A program made the position numbers and the translations under genes. 64,000 nucleotides of DNA. Origin: RGIG3701 sp031553595 (lineage in GTDB: Bacteria; Planctomycetota; Planctomycetia; Pirellulales; Thermoguttaceae). Below, in pieces: positions 44,721 to 53,928 of the stretch; within the stretch, counting starts at the first letter, position 1, and every line of letters starts with the position of its first letter. The notes under the pieces were generated by a model that had not been told where the DNA came from, ran no database searches, and was given only the letters and a program-made list of their open reading frames with translations. The stretch lies in the NCBI GenBank assembly GCA_031553595.1, contig JAVBLI010000005.1:1-64000 (forward strand). Reading direction: 5' to 3'.

Positions 44721-47700
44721 TTACGCCGCGCGTTTGTCGGGCAGCAGGGAACTGATCAGCGGGCTGGCCGCGGGGGCGGAAGTGGAGTGAATCACTTCAC
44801 CGTTGGGCGTGGTGATATAACGGGATATCCTCACGCTGGCGGCGTCGACGGGCTGTTTTTGCTCACGCTGCGCATGGATGGGTTCCGTATGCTCCCCAAG
44901 CGCGGCGGCGAACACGGTTGGCGTGTGAGCCGGGCGTGGCGTCTGCTCCGTCATCTGCGAGGTGGCGGTGCGGAACACTTCACTGGGAAGCCGCGGTGCC
45001 GGCTGCGGTTTTTCCTCGGGTGGATTTTCCACCGTCCAGTGCGTCCGCGAAGTTTCCACGGAATACGCCGCCGCCGGATGTCCGGAAGAAGGATCGTAGG
45101 CGTGCAGGACACGCTGGGTGATCAACTTCTCCTCGTCTTCCCGGGTTTCCACGGCCATTCCATCTTCCGCAAACCGACAGAAAAGTGACAGCATTGCGGG
45201 CAGAATCAGAATGGACGTGTACATGCAGCAGAAAATTCCCAGGGACAAAACCAGCCCGAGACTCTGCAGTCCCCGGTGGGACGCTATCATCAGTGTACCA
45301 AATCCCATGATCGTTGTAAAGGAGGTCAAAAGAACACTGGTACACGTGGAGGGGGTCAGGCGGTAAAACCCCTTTTTGTGCTGGTGACGAAAATCATGCA
45401 TGACGTGGATGCCGTCGTCGATTCCGATTCCGATAATCAACGGCAGCACGATCATATTCGCGGCGTTAAGCGAAATTCCCAGGTATCCCATGATGCCAAA
45501 CATTTGCAGCATGCCCAGGCCCACCGGAAACAGCGCCAGCACGGTCTGGCGGATGCTCCGCAGGTCGAGGTACAGGAAAAACATGACCGCCGCCAGGGCG
45601 TAAACGGCTGCCTCAATGTAACATTTCTGCATCTGGAGCGAACATTCGTACGTTTGCAGGGGATTCCCCGTGGCATGCGGGTCGACTTCGCGCACCTGGG
45701 AAACGAATTTTTCGAGATTATCCATGTCCCAGATGTCGCCTTTGCCGAACACTTTCAGCAGGTACGTCGCCTCACCGGTGACCGGGTCCACGGCCATGAA
45801 GCGGTCCAGCAGCTCCGGTTGAATTTCGGAAAGTTTCGGCGGCTCGGGATTCGAAATGCTGCGAATGGTGTTCAGGTGTGCCAGAAGGTCCTGGCCCAAC
45901 TGCTGTTGAAAACGCTCGACCCGCGGCAAATACGCCGTTTTGATTTCCATATTACAAAATTCGCCGTACAGTTTTTCCACACGCTGATATAGCGTCCGGT
46001 ATTCCGCTTTGCTTTTCAGGAAAGTCAGCATCTGCACGAAACTGTCGGAGATGGAATTTAATCGCAGCTCTTCGTCCATCTCCTCGTTCGTCGTGGCGGA
46101 AAGCACCCGCTGGGTGTTAATGACGGGCCTCACGTCCTTGGGCAGGTGTGCCAGCGAGGCGTGGATGGCGGCGATGGTCGCCGTGCGTTTCGGGTTTTCT
46201 TTGGGGATGATCGTCAGGATTTCCTCGACTTTGCAGACGCTTTCCAACTGCCGGAACTTCTCCAGACGCTCTAAAAGCTCGTCGCGGTCCGAGGACATGG
46301 ACAGGGCGTACCACGATCCCTGGTCGGTCTGGGCGATCAGGCGGTGCTCCAGGTCCACGCTTTCCAGATTCTCAGGCAGCAGGTTCAGGAGGTTATAATC
46401 GTATTCCACGTACCGCACCCCGTACCCCAGCACGGCCACGAGGACGATTACCACCATCACGGTTATCCCGGGGCGGAGCTGGAAAAACGCCAACAGACGA
46501 TTCGGGTTGCGGGGCACGGGGAGTTTGTCGGCCGAGCGATTTTTATCGGAAGTGAAGATGAAAATGGGGAGAATAATAAAAGCGGCCAGGCAGCAAAGCA
46601 AAACGCCTCCGCCGGCGATGATGCCCAGCTCTTTTACGCCCGTAAACTCGGTAAACGCGGCCATCATGAACGCGACCATGGTGGTGATGCCGCCGGTCAG
46701 CACGCCGGGGCCCACTTCATACACCGCGCGGATGACGCCTTTATACGCGTCGTCGCCCTGCCGCCTGCATTCCACGTACCGGGTGGTGATGTGGATGCCG
46801 AAATCGATTCCCAGGCCGACGAGAATCACGCCGAAGGACATGCTCAAAATATTCAGGTGCCCCACGGCGAGGGTAATGAAGCCCATGGACCACGCGATGC
46901 CGAACATCAGCGCCAGCATGGCGAGAATGGGGTGCCGCAAGCCGCCGAAGAACACGATATAAAGTACGGTGATGCCAACCACGGCGAGGATCGTGGCCCG
47001 CGACATGCCGTCTTCGCTGGAGCGCATTTCGTCGTTTTCGATGACGGGCAGGCCGGTAAGCTGCACCATGACGCGGTCTTTGCCGTCCTCGGCACGCATT
47101 TCGTCGCGCACCTCGGCCATCATTCCCCGCAGGCAGTCGATTCCCACCGAGCCTTGCGCGAAGCTCTCTTTTTCGTCCTCCCGCACATGCAGCTTGGCCA
47201 TCAGCACCGCGGTCTTCCCGCGCGAAAGCCAGCAGTAATGGATGTTATTCCCCATGGTGGGGGCACTGGCCGGCTGCATTTCAACTTGCTCGGCGTCCGT
47301 TTCCTGCGCCGCTGTGGCCTGAATCATACTGCCCGCCATGTCGGGAAGCGTGACGGGGGTTTCGCTGCCGATTCTCGGGTACGTCGGCGCCGTCTGGGCA
47401 TGTTCGGGGCGATAAGACGGAAAGGGGCCGTCCTGATAAGCGCGACCAGTCGCCGCGGGTGCTTCCGCCACGGAAAAGTCGGGATAATGGGCCATGTAAC
47501 TGCCGAAAGGCAGGATTTCCGTACCGCCGCCGGGGAAATTCCGGTGTGAGGGCGACTCGGAGTCCGGCCGGGGCGATTCCTCGAGCATGGCGTCCGCAAT
47601 CAGCGTCCCGCGCGGCGCATCCGCCATCAGGTGCGGCATTCCACCGAAATACGGCATGAAAGACGTCACTCCCATGTGACCGTCCAGCGCGTCCTGATCC

Positions 47701-48395
47701 TGAAGGATGTCCGTGCTCTGCACATTTCGGCGCGCCGCCACGTCCAGCTCCGGCCACGGCGTAACATACCGGTATTCCGGCCCAAACGCCCCCTCCAGGC
47801 TGGCGACCAGCCGTTCCATGTGCTTCTGACTCTCCTTACGCACCATTTCCGGCAGCGCGTCCGGCGGCGCCATCAGCGGCATAACGCTCTCCGCCATCAG
47901 GCGATCCAGCGAAATGCTCTCCCACTGACCGCGTAAAACCCCCTGTACACTGCTTAAAAATAGTTGCAGCCCCTGAACTTCTTCGTCCGACGCCCGATAA
48001 AGTCCTTTACTAAACAGCGCCGAATCGTCCACCTTATAAAATACGGAATAAAACAGGTCGCTGCGCGCCTTGACTTTCGCGGCCAGCAGTTCCATCGCCT
48101 GTGTGATGTCTTCCGGCGTGTCCCCGTCCACGACCACATAAAGGTCCTCGGCCTTCCCGAATTTCGAGATATATTCCTTCCAGTAAACATTCCACTCGCT
48201 GTCCGGATTAATAAGGTCCAGACGGCTGTTCTTAAATCTCAGGTGATTCGACGACAAATATAAAGACGCCCCCGCGAAAAGCAGCGCAATAATAAAAACC
48301 ATCGCGCGGTGATTCAGGACGAATGCCACCAGACGGGTCATCGGCACTGCAAGAAATGAAACTCGCGCGTGTTTGTGATCGGATTCTGAAGTCAC
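44721..48395 (-). CDS. RND superfamily exporter, MMPL/hopanoid-transporter type
   Basis: About 1224 residues with two halves, each having one helix, a large extracytoplasmic domain and a block of helices (ILSMSFGVILVGLGIDFGIHITTRY in the first, MIVLPLIIGIGIDDGIHVMHDF in the second). The GIDFGIH and GIDDGIH motifs carry the proton-relay acidic residues of MMPL/HpnN-type transporters, which move lipids or hopanoids. The first periplasmic domain has an inserted Pro/Ser/Thr-rich stretch of roughly 200 residues, and the C-terminus is a Pro-rich cytoplasmic tail. Start: GTG with AAAGGA upstream; an upstream reading lacks a site. Promoter at 48474-48502. Confidence 0.9.
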   Translation of the reverse strand: MTSESDHKHARVSFLAVPMTRLVAFVLNHRAMVFIIALLFAGASLYLSSNHLRFKNSRLDLINPDSEWNVYWKEYISKFGKAEDLYVVVDGDTPEDITQAMELLAAKVKARSDLFYSVFYKVDDSALFSKGLYRASDEEVQGLQLFLSSVQGVLRGQWESISLDRLMAESVMPLMAPPDALPEMVRKESQKHMERLVASLEGAFGPEYRYVTPWPELDVAARRNVQSTDILQDQDALDGHMGVTSFMPYFGGMPHLMADAPRGTLIADAMLEESPRPDSESPSHRNFPGGGTEILPFGSYMAHYPDFSVAEAPAATGRAYQDGPFPSYRPEHAQTAPTYPRIGSETPVTLPDMAGSMIQATAAQETDAEQVEMQPASAPTMGNNIHYCWLSRGKTAVLMAKLHVREDEKESFAQGSVGIDCLRGMMAEVRDEMRAEDGKDRVMVQLTGLPVIENDEMRSSEDGMSRATILAVVGITVLYIVFFGGLRHPILAMLALMFGIAWSMGFITLAVGHLNILSMSFGVILVGLGIDFGIHITTRYVECRRQGDDAYKGVIRAVYEVGPGVLTGGITTMVAFMMAAFTEFTGVKELGIIAGGGVLLCCLAAFIILPIFIFTSDKNRSADKLPVPRNPNRLLAFFQLRPGITVMVVIVLVAVLGYGVRYVEYDYNLLNLLPENLESVDLEHRLIAQTDQGSWYALSMSSDRDELLERLEKFRQLESVCKVEEILTIIPKENPKRTATIAAIHASLAHLPKDVRPVINTQRVLSATTNEEMDEELRLNSISDSFVQMLTFLKSKAEYRTLYQRVEKLYGEFCNMEIKTAYLPRVERFQQQLGQDLLAHLNTIRSISNPEPPKLSEIQPELLDRFMAVDPVTGEATYLLKVFGKGDIWDMDNLEKFVSQVREVDPHATGNPLQTYECSLQMQKCYIEAAVYALAAVMFFLYLDLRSIRQTVLALFPVGLGMLQMFGIMGYLGISLNAANMIVLPLIIGIGIDDGIHVMHDFRHQHKKGFYRLTPSTCTSVLLTSFTTIMGFGTLMIASHRGLQSLGLVLSLGIFCCMYTSILILPAMLSLFCRFAEDGMAVETREDEEKLITQRVLHAYDPSSGHPAAAYSVETSRTHWTVENPPEEKPQPAPRLPSEVFRTATSQMTEQTPRPAHTPTVFAAALGEHTEPIHAQREQKQPVDAASVRISRYITTPNGEVIHSTSAPAASPLISSLLPDKRAA

Positions 48396-48473
48396 GGATG
48401 TTCCTTTCCATGGACGTTTCCCCGAGCGCTTCCATGCCCCGGAGACGGTCAGAGTAAAATAATGCTTATCCAA

Positions 48474-48502
48474 ATAATACAGCTTTTCTGTCTTTTTCAC
48501 AA
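48474..48502 (-). promoter_or_regulatory. sigma70-type promoter of the RND exporter
   Basis: Minus strand: TTGTGA, 17-bp spacer, TATTAT; leader of about 75 nt. Confidence 0.6.
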
Positions 48503-48589
48503 GAGCGATTTTTGCCCTTTTTACCACGAAAATCGGTTTTTTGTAAAAAGCACATGGTTTTCAAAAAATCACAAATTCCCCAGCGCCAC

Positions 48590-48618
48590 TTGGCACGGAC
48601 GATAAAATATTTTAGAAT
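48590..48618 (+). promoter_or_regulatory. sigma70-type promoter of the YhaM-type nuclease
   Basis: TTGGCA, 17-bp spacer, TAGAAT. The leader of about 120 nt contains pyrimidine-rich CCCCCATT/CCCTATCC-like units. Confidence 0.65.
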
Positions 48619-48747
48619 TATGAATAGGATTAAAAAAGGGACGGGGTGAATGACCGACGATCCATGCACTTTCCTTATCCCCCGCATTTCCCACATCCCA
48701 TCTCCAGTCCCCCATTCCCTATCCTCCTATACAATAAGGTCTCACCC

Positions 48748-49776
48748 ATGAAGAAGTCCGGCACGCAGATCGTGAAGCTCGCGGAGATGGCGGAGAATGC
48801 CGAGGCGGATGTTTTCGTACTTTTTGTGGCCCGGGAGAAACTGCTGACGCGGGAGAAGAAGCCGTACGTGCGGGTGACGTTTCGGGACGAGACGCGTGAG
48901 GTGACGTTTCCTATTTGGGAGAACGCGCCGCATTTTGCGGAGTGTCAGGAGGCCTGGGAGCCGGGGCGTTTTTATAAAATTCGGGCCACGCACCGCGCGA
49001 CGAATTACGGCCCGCAACTGGAAATCGTGCGTATTCGGGAGGCCACCGCGAAGGATGAAGAGGATGGTTTCGACCCGAATATGGGCATGCCGGCTTCACC
49101 GTTCGACCCGCTGGAAACGTACGGGGAAATCCGCGAAACGCTGCTGGAGTATGTGACGGACGCGGGACTGCTGGCGGTGGTGGAGCGGATTTATGAGACG
49201 TACCGGGAGCCGCTTTTGGCCGCTTCCGCCGCGAAAGGAAAGCATCACGCCACCGCCGGTGGTCTGCTGGAACACACCCGGAACGTCCTGAAAACGGCCG
49301 TTTTTCTGGCGGATCAATATGCGGAAATCCTGCCGGATATGAACCCGTCGCTGTGTAAAAGCGTGGTGGCGGCCGGGGCGGCCCTGCATGATGTGGGCAA
49401 GCTGCGCGAATTGACGGCCACCGCCGGCGGCTTCACGTACACCCCGGAAGGCACGCTGCTGGGGCATATCGTCATGGGCCGGGATTATGTCCGGGACGCG
49501 GTGCGGGAACTGGCTGCGGAGGGCGTTTCCGTGTGCCCGGAGATGCAGTTGCGCCTGGAGCACGCGATTCTCTCGCACCAGAGCCTGCCCGAGTGGGGCT
49601 CGCCGAAAACCACCATGACGCCGGAGGCCCTGATCATTCATTACGCGGATGACCTGGACGCCAAGTATTACATCATGTACGCCGCGCTGGCCGCCGCCAC
49701 GGATGACGCGGAGTTCACGCCTGCGCAGAATCCGCTAAAAATGACGGTGTTTCGGGGATTAAAACAAAAAAAATAA
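48748..49776 (+). CDS. yhaM: 3'-5' exoribonuclease YhaM family protein
   Basis: 342 residues: an N-terminal OB-fold (VFVLFVAREKLLTREKKPYVRVTFRD to GPQLEIVRIREA) that binds nucleic acid, and a C-terminal HD domain with GGLLEHTRNVLKTA, AAGAALHDVGKLRE, the later LEHAILSHQ and the Asp of IIHYADDLDA. Members degrade RNA (and ssDNA) 3' to 5' with Mn. The ATG used follows AAGG at 8 bp; reading further upstream gives a Pro-rich artefact from the pyrimidine-rich leader. Confidence 0.9.
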   Translation: MKKSGTQIVKLAEMAENAEADVFVLFVAREKLLTREKKPYVRVTFRDETREVTFPIWENAPHFAECQEAWEPGRFYKIRATHRATNYGPQLEIVRIREATAKDEEDGFDPNMGMPASPFDPLETYGEIRETLLEYVTDAGLLAVVERIYETYREPLLAASAAKGKHHATAGGLLEHTRNVLKTAVFLADQYAEILPDMNPSLCKSVVAAGAALHDVGKLRELTATAGGFTYTPEGTLLGHIVMGRDYVRDAVRELAAEGVSVCPEMQLRLEHAILSHQSLPEWGSPKTTMTPEALIIHYADDLDAKYYIMYAALAAATDDAEFTPAQNPLKMTVFRGLKQKK

Positions 49777-49810
49777 AAACCATTTGTCATTGCCATCCAC
49801 ACATTCATAC

Positions 49811-49900
49811 TAAAAAATTCACCACAGAGAGCACCGAGATCACAGAGAAGTAAGGAATGAAAACCTCTCTGTGTCCGCTGTGCTCTCTGTGGTGAAGAAA
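49811..49900. repeat. CACAGAG-type palindromic repeat
   Basis: CACCACAGAGAGCAC and related ACAGAG units are answered about 45 bp later by the reverse complement GTGCTCTCTGTGGTG, giving a 15-bp perfect stem with more pairing inside. Repeats of ACAGAG type with this arrangement recur in spacers of many unrelated bacteria. Here it sits between the YhaM-type gene and the M28 peptidase gene, both on the plus strand. Confidence 0.8.
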
Positions 49901-49951
49901 TAAAGGGTGTTTAGAGTGGACTCTTTTTTAGGAAGTATCACTAAAACAAAA

Positions 49952-50983
49952 ATGAAAAAAATAAACCTCGCGTTAATCGTTATTTTCGTCGTCCTCATTT
50001 CAGGAACGCTTGTCATGACCACCGTGCAGTGTGCGCAGAATCATCCGAAACAGTCCCGGGCGGAGACGCCGCTGGAGAAGATTCCGGTAGACGGGAAGCA
50101 GGCTCATAAATATCTCGTCGCGCTGTGTGAAATCGGCCCGCGGCCCAGCGGCTCGGAGGGCATGAAAAAGCAGCAGGAGCTTCTGGAGCAGCATTTTAAG
50201 GCATGCGGCGCGACGGTCGAGTATCAGCGTTTCACGTACCGCCACCCGGAAAACGGCTCCCCCGTGCCGTGCGCGAACATGGTCATCCGCTGGGCGCCGG
50301 AGCGTAAAGAGCGGCTTCTGCTGACGGCCCATTACGACACCCTTCCGGTGGCGCTGCTGGACCCGCCCGGGCGCGTGGGGCCTTTTGTCGGCGCAAATGA
50401 TGCCGGGTGCTGTGTGGCGATGCTGATGGAAATGGGGAAATCGGTGTCGGAAATGCTCGAAAAGCATCAGAAAAAATACGGCGTGGATTTCGTCATGCTG
50501 GATGCCGAGGAGTTTATGTTCCGGCAGGGCGGGCGGTTGTGCGTGGGCTCCGAATATTTCGCGAGGCAGTATGCCATGGCGGATCCGCAGGCGGTGGCGA
50601 AATCGAAAGCCCAGCCGAAACCCCAGGCCCGCGATTACTCGTACCGCTGGGGCATCCTGCTGGACATGTGTGGCGAAACGGACCTCACGCTGCTGAAAGA
50701 CCGCAGCTCGTGGCGATGGCGCGACACCCGCCCGCTGGTCGACGAAATCTGGGGCATCGCCGAGGAGCTGGGCGTCAGCGAATTCAGCCCGAAAGTGCGA
50801 AAAGGCGACATCATCGACGACCACATCATGCTCCACGACCTGGGGAAAATCCCCGTGATCGACATCATCGACATGGAGTATCCGTACTGGCACACGAGCC
50901 AGGACACGCCCGACAAATGCTCGCCGCTGAAGATGGCCCGCGTCGCGTGGGTGCTGACGGAATGGATGAAACGCGTGGAGTGA
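49952..50983 (+). CDS. Exported M28 family zinc peptidase / glutaminyl cyclase-like
   Basis: 343 residues with an N-terminal hydrophobic segment (INLALIVIFVVLISGTLVM), possibly an uncleaved anchor or, less likely, a lipoprotein signal at Cys27. Zinc ligands appear as H127/D129 (LLTAHYDTLP), D150 (GANDAGCC), the E186-E187 pair (MLDAEEF) and the late His in WHTSQDTPDKC. The HTxxDT ending is typical of glutaminyl-peptide cyclotransferases, so N-terminal Gln cyclisation is as likely as aminopeptidase action. No good Shine-Dalgarno site is seen. The stop codon opens a GAGTGAG heptamer array. Confidence 0.87.
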   Translation: MKKINLALIVIFVVLISGTLVMTTVQCAQNHPKQSRAETPLEKIPVDGKQAHKYLVALCEIGPRPSGSEGMKKQQELLEQHFKACGATVEYQRFTYRHPENGSPVPCANMVIRWAPERKERLLLTAHYDTLPVALLDPPGRVGPFVGANDAGCCVAMLMEMGKSVSEMLEKHQKKYGVDFVMLDAEEFMFRQGGRLCVGSEYFARQYAMADPQAVAKSKAQPKPQARDYSYRWGILLDMCGETDLTLLKDRSSWRWRDTRPLVDEIWGIAEELGVSEFSPKVRKGDIIDDHIMLHDLGKIPVIDIIDMEYPYWHTSQDTPDKCSPLKMARVAWVLTEWMKRVE

Positions 50984-51117
50984 GAAAAATGAGAAGTGAG
51001 AAATAAAAAAATGAGAAATGAACGCAAGCGTGGTGCAAGACTATTTAGCAGGGTTAAAATGAAAGCATAGCCCCTTCTTTATTTTTTTATTTCTCATTTC
51101 TCATTTCTTCATTCTTT
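50984..51117. repeat. Inverted pair of AAATGAG heptamer arrays between convergent genes
   Basis: Plus strand: GTGAGAA, AAATGAG, AAGTGAG, AAATAAA, AAATGAG, AAATGAA directly after the M28 stop. The mirror array on the minus strand (GAATGAAGAAATGAGAAATG) encodes the last residues (RMKK) and the TGA of the next gene. About 50 bp of ordinary sequence lies between. Confidence 0.75.
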
Positions 51118-51784
51118 TATCCATCAGCGGGATGACCATCGCGCGGTACACGGTTTCCATCAGCGGGTTTTTTTTGACCATCTGCATGGTTTCCCACGCT
51201 TTTTTGCCCTCCGATGCGTCCATCTCCACGTGTATGCTCCGGCCTTCGGCATCAAACAGAATCCCGGTATAATGGTATCCCTCTTCGGGCGAGCCGGTGC
51301 GGAGGACGTCATGCAACTGGGCCGTGTCCAGATCCACCTCTCCGGGCGGCGGGTTTTCAAGCGGCGCGGTCGCGCGGGGGGCTGTACCTGTCCACGCGGC
51401 CATCTTTTCCGAAATCTGCTCCACCGACTCCGCCGTGGCGTAACGCGACAATTGCGCCGATTTTCGCTCCAGCTCCGAGAGATTTTCCTCGTGCGTCCGG
51501 CTTGCCGCCTGCTGCTGGGCCGTATCCAGCCCCCGTTCGACCGTCTCCGCATTCGTCTCGCCTGGCTGGGGCAGCAGTTCTTTAAACTCTTCCTGCGTGT
51601 GCGCTTTCGCTGTTTCCTCGACTTTTCGCATTTCCGCCGTCGGTGGCGGAGGCGGCGAGGAGGCAGAGTTGGACGCGGGGGGCTGAAAACGGATGATCCA
51701 CAGCGAAAAAAGCGTCAGCAGCACCAGAAAAACCCCGGCGGTGAGGCGAAAAGCCAGGCGGTTCCATTTTTTGGCGATGTCCAT
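51101..51784 (-). CDS. Single-pass membrane protein of unknown function
   Basis: 227 residues: short cytoplasmic start (MDIAKKWNRLAFRL), one transmembrane helix (TAGVFLVLLTLFSLWIIRF), a Pro/Ser/Ala linker, then a Glu/Gln-rich probably coiled region (EEFKELLPQPGETNAETVERGLDTAQQQAASRTHEE) and a small C-terminal alpha/beta part (YHYTGILFDAEGRSIHVEMDASEGKKAWETMQMV). No recognised family. GGGGGA is 5 bp before the ATG. Its end is formed by the heptamer repeat. Confidence 0.7.
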   Translation of the reverse strand: MDIAKKWNRLAFRLTAGVFLVLLTLFSLWIIRFQPPASNSASSPPPPPTAEMRKVEETAKAHTQEEFKELLPQPGETNAETVERGLDTAQQQAASRTHEENLSELERKSAQLSRYATAESVEQISEKMAAWTGTAPRATAPLENPPPGEVDLDTAQLHDVLRTGSPEEGYHYTGILFDAEGRSIHVEMDASEGKKAWETMQMVKKNPLMETVYRAMVIPLMDKRMKK

Positions 51785-51947
51785 AAAAATCCCCCATGAA
51801 GGGTAAAAAGTGAAGGTCGCGATTCTGAATCGCACCGGCGTCTTTTGTTTATTTTACCTAAATATTCGGTGATTTCAAGCTCTTTTCAAAAAAAACAAAA
51901 AAACATGATAAAATTTTCTAAAAAGGCTGTGAACAAGTTGGGACCAC

Positions 51948-51975
51948 TTGAAATTCTTGCCTTTTGTGGTATAAT
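51948..51975 (+). promoter_or_regulatory. sigma70-type promoter upstream of a long leader or ncRNA
   Basis: TTGAAA, 16-bp spacer, perfect TATAAT. The nearest convincing coding start lies more than 420 bp downstream. Confidence 0.7.
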
Positions 51976-51981
51976 AATTTC

Positions 51982-52403
51982 TGTAAGGTTGACGTTCGCA
52001 GTGAGAGTCGATGAGCGGTTCTCAGTCATGGTCACGCGCCTTACGAGTGTGCTCGGCTCTGAAAAGGAGTGGAAAGAGCCGACCCGTGATGTTTGACATG
52101 AACACAGGGGGGGACTTTCGTGTTTTTCATGGCAAATGTTTCTTTCGTGAGTGCGTGGCGGCGATTCCCCGGATGGCATCCTTCGGGTATGGAACGACGT
52201 GTATCGGCGCTGAAATCTTTGGCCCTTCCTTCGGTTGCGGCGAATTTTCCAGTGAATGCTTTTCTTCAGATGCATTTCGTCGGCCCACTTTTCAGTCCTT
52301 AACTTTATATTATAGTTGTATAGATGTGTCAAGTGTCCTCTGTAAATTGGGCGGCGGGACATGGCGGCGCATCGGGGAACCAACTCCAAAGGAGTACGTA
52401 GCT
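51982..52403 (+). other. Long untranslated leader or non-coding RNA region
   Basis: Between the promoter and the zinc-ribbon start I see no ORF with a Shine-Dalgarno site or recognisable protein. The sequence has several self-complementary parts (for example GCTCGGCTCT with AGAGCCGACC, and GGATGGCATCCTTC), and is less GC-rich than coding DNA. It does not match 6S, SRP, RNase P or tmRNA landmarks I know. Its identity is open. Confidence 0.35.
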
Positions 52404-52661
52404 ATGACTTATCCACAAAAGTACACACAAAATTGTCCAATCTGCGGCAGACGTTTGCGTATTCAGGTGCGTTATGTAGGCAAAATGCTGACGTGCCAAC
52501 ATTGTCATGGGAATTTTATCGCGCATGATCCGTCCTCTATTTGGGACGAGGAACCGGTGACCCCGTTGGAAGACGCGTTGTGCAAACTTCAGACCAATTT
52601 GGAGAAATCGGGTGTCCTGGATAAATCCGGAGTGCTGATTCACGGAGTCGAGATCAGATAG
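52404..52661 (+). CDS. Small zinc-ribbon protein
   Basis: 85 residues. C11/C14 (NCPICGRRL) and C31/C34 (LTCQHCHGNF) form a four-Cys zinc ribbon in the first 40 residues. The rest (DEEPVTPLEDALCKLQTNLEKSGVLDKSGVLIHGVEIR) contains a short repeat, EKSGVLDKSGVL. AAAGGAG lies 9 bp before the ATG. It is followed by a strong terminator, so it forms a monocistronic unit with the long leader. The role is unknown; nucleic-acid or protein binding is likely. Confidence 0.8.
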   Translation: MTYPQKYTQNCPICGRRLRIQVRYVGKMLTCQHCHGNFIAHDPSSIWDEEPVTPLEDALCKLQTNLEKSGVLDKSGVLIHGVEIR

Positions 52662-52740
52662 AGATTGCTTCACGCGATCACGTGAGGCAGAGCACACGTC
52701 TGGTACATGCGTACTGCACATGACAAAAAAATCGAGAGCT

Positions 52741-52777
52741 AAAAAGCCTGGGGAGTGATGACTCACGGGCTTTTTTT
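52741..52777 (+). terminator. Rho-independent terminator after the zinc-ribbon gene
   Basis: AAAAAGCC pairs with GGCTTTTT, with an inner GAGT-GATG-ACTC stem, and ends in T7. Confidence 0.85.
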
Positions 52778-52790
52778 ATGGAGTTTTCGG

Positions 52791-53843
52791 ATGAAAAATG
52801 GTATCATTTTGTTGCTTGTGTGGATGTGCGGCAGCGTTTCGAGCGTTGTGCACGCGGCGGAGAATGCGGCGCTGGAGCGTTTTACGTTTTCGTCGGTGGA
52901 GATGGCCGTCCCGGTGAAGATTACGCTGTACGCGGAAAATGAAACGCATGCGAAAGAGGCGGCGGATGCGGCGTTCGAGCGTTTCCGCGATTTAAACGCC
53001 CGGCTGAGCGATTATAATCCGCAGAGCGAATTGCGGCGTTTTTGCGACCAGGCCCAGCGTGGCGAGTTCCGCGCGGTCAGCGCGGATATTTGGGTGACGC
53101 TAGCGGAATCGGTACGCATCGCGCGGCTTTCGGACGGCGCCTTTGACCCCACGGTCGGTCAGGTGGTGCGGCTGTGGCGCCGCGCCCGGCTGCAAAAACG
53201 CTTGCCCCCGCAGCGGGAAATCGAAAAAACGCTCCAGACCGTGGGGTACGAAAATATTCTTTTGGATGAAAACACGCGGGCCGTGGCGATTTCGCGGCAG
53301 GGGGTGCGGATCGATTTGGGCGGAATCGCGAAAGGGTACGCGATTGATGAGGCGCTGGCCACGCTGGCCACGTACGGCATCACGCGGGTGCTGGTGGATG
53401 CCGGTGGAGACGTCGGGATGGGGGATCCGCCGCCGGGGGAGCGGGGGTGGAAGATCGCGGTGATTTCGCCCGGTGAGAACCAGGCACCCACATTCCTGAC
53501 GCTGGCGCATTGCGGCGTGGCAAATTCCGGAGACCTCGCGCAGTTCGTGGAAGTGGACGGCGTGCGTTACTCGCATCTCGTGGACCCGAAAACCGGCGTG
53601 GGCCTGACGCACCGCGCGACCGTGTCCGTGATCGCCCCCACCGCCATGGCGGCAGACGCCCTGGCCTCCGCCGTCAGTGTGCTGGGGGAAGAACGCGGGC
53701 TGGCGCTGATCGAAACGCTTCCCGAGACGGAAACGCAAATTCTCACTCCCACCGAAAACGGCGGTGTTCACGCGGTGCAGTCGGCGGGGTGGGAAATTAA
53801 AACAGCAGCCGGGAATGAAGCGGAACGCAGTGCAGCGCAATGA
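52791..53843 (+). CDS. apbE: FAD:protein FMN transferase
   Basis: Attaches FMN covalently to Thr/Ser of exported redox proteins such as NqrB/C, RnfG and some fumarate reductases. 350 residues with a signal peptide (MKNGIILLLVWMCGSVSSVVHAAEN). Family motifs: FERFRDLNARLSDYNPQSEL, DGAFDPTVGQVV, IDLGGIAKGYAIDEAL, DAGGDVGMG and the catalytic-site segment YSHLVDPKTGVG. Start ATG preceded by GGAG. The last 14 residues and the TGA come from the palindrome starting at 53801, so the gene's end has been remade by a repeat. No Nqr/Rnf genes lie in the window; its client is unknown. Confidence 0.94.
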   Translation: MKNGIILLLVWMCGSVSSVVHAAENAALERFTFSSVEMAVPVKITLYAENETHAKEAADAAFERFRDLNARLSDYNPQSELRRFCDQAQRGEFRAVSADIWVTLAESVRIARLSDGAFDPTVGQVVRLWRRARLQKRLPPQREIEKTLQTVGYENILLDENTRAVAISRQGVRIDLGGIAKGYAIDEALATLATYGITRVLVDAGGDVGMGDPPPGERGWKIAVISPGENQAPTFLTLAHCGVANSGDLAQFVEVDGVRYSHLVDPKTGVGLTHRATVSVIAPTAMAADALASAVSVLGEERGLALIETLPETETQILTPTENGGVHAVQSAGWEIKTAAGNEAERSAAQ

Positions 53844-53915
53844 CCGGATGGAAGTGGGAAATCACTCGTCCATTTTATCCGGTCATTCCACTTCGCTCCA
53901 TTCCTGGCTGCTGTT
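53801..53915. repeat. Large palindrome overlapping the apbE stop codon
   Basis: Outer arms 53801-53817 (AACAGCAGCCGGGAATG) and 53899-53915 (CATTCCTGGCTGCTGTT) pair over 17 bp with one G-T. Inner arms TGACCGGAT and ATCCGGTCA pair around a small loop. The right flank TTCTTGTGGCTGCAT matches that of the palindrome at 63523. Because the flanking genes converge, it may also serve as terminator. Confidence 0.85.
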
Positions 53916-53928
53916 CTTGTGGCTGCAT

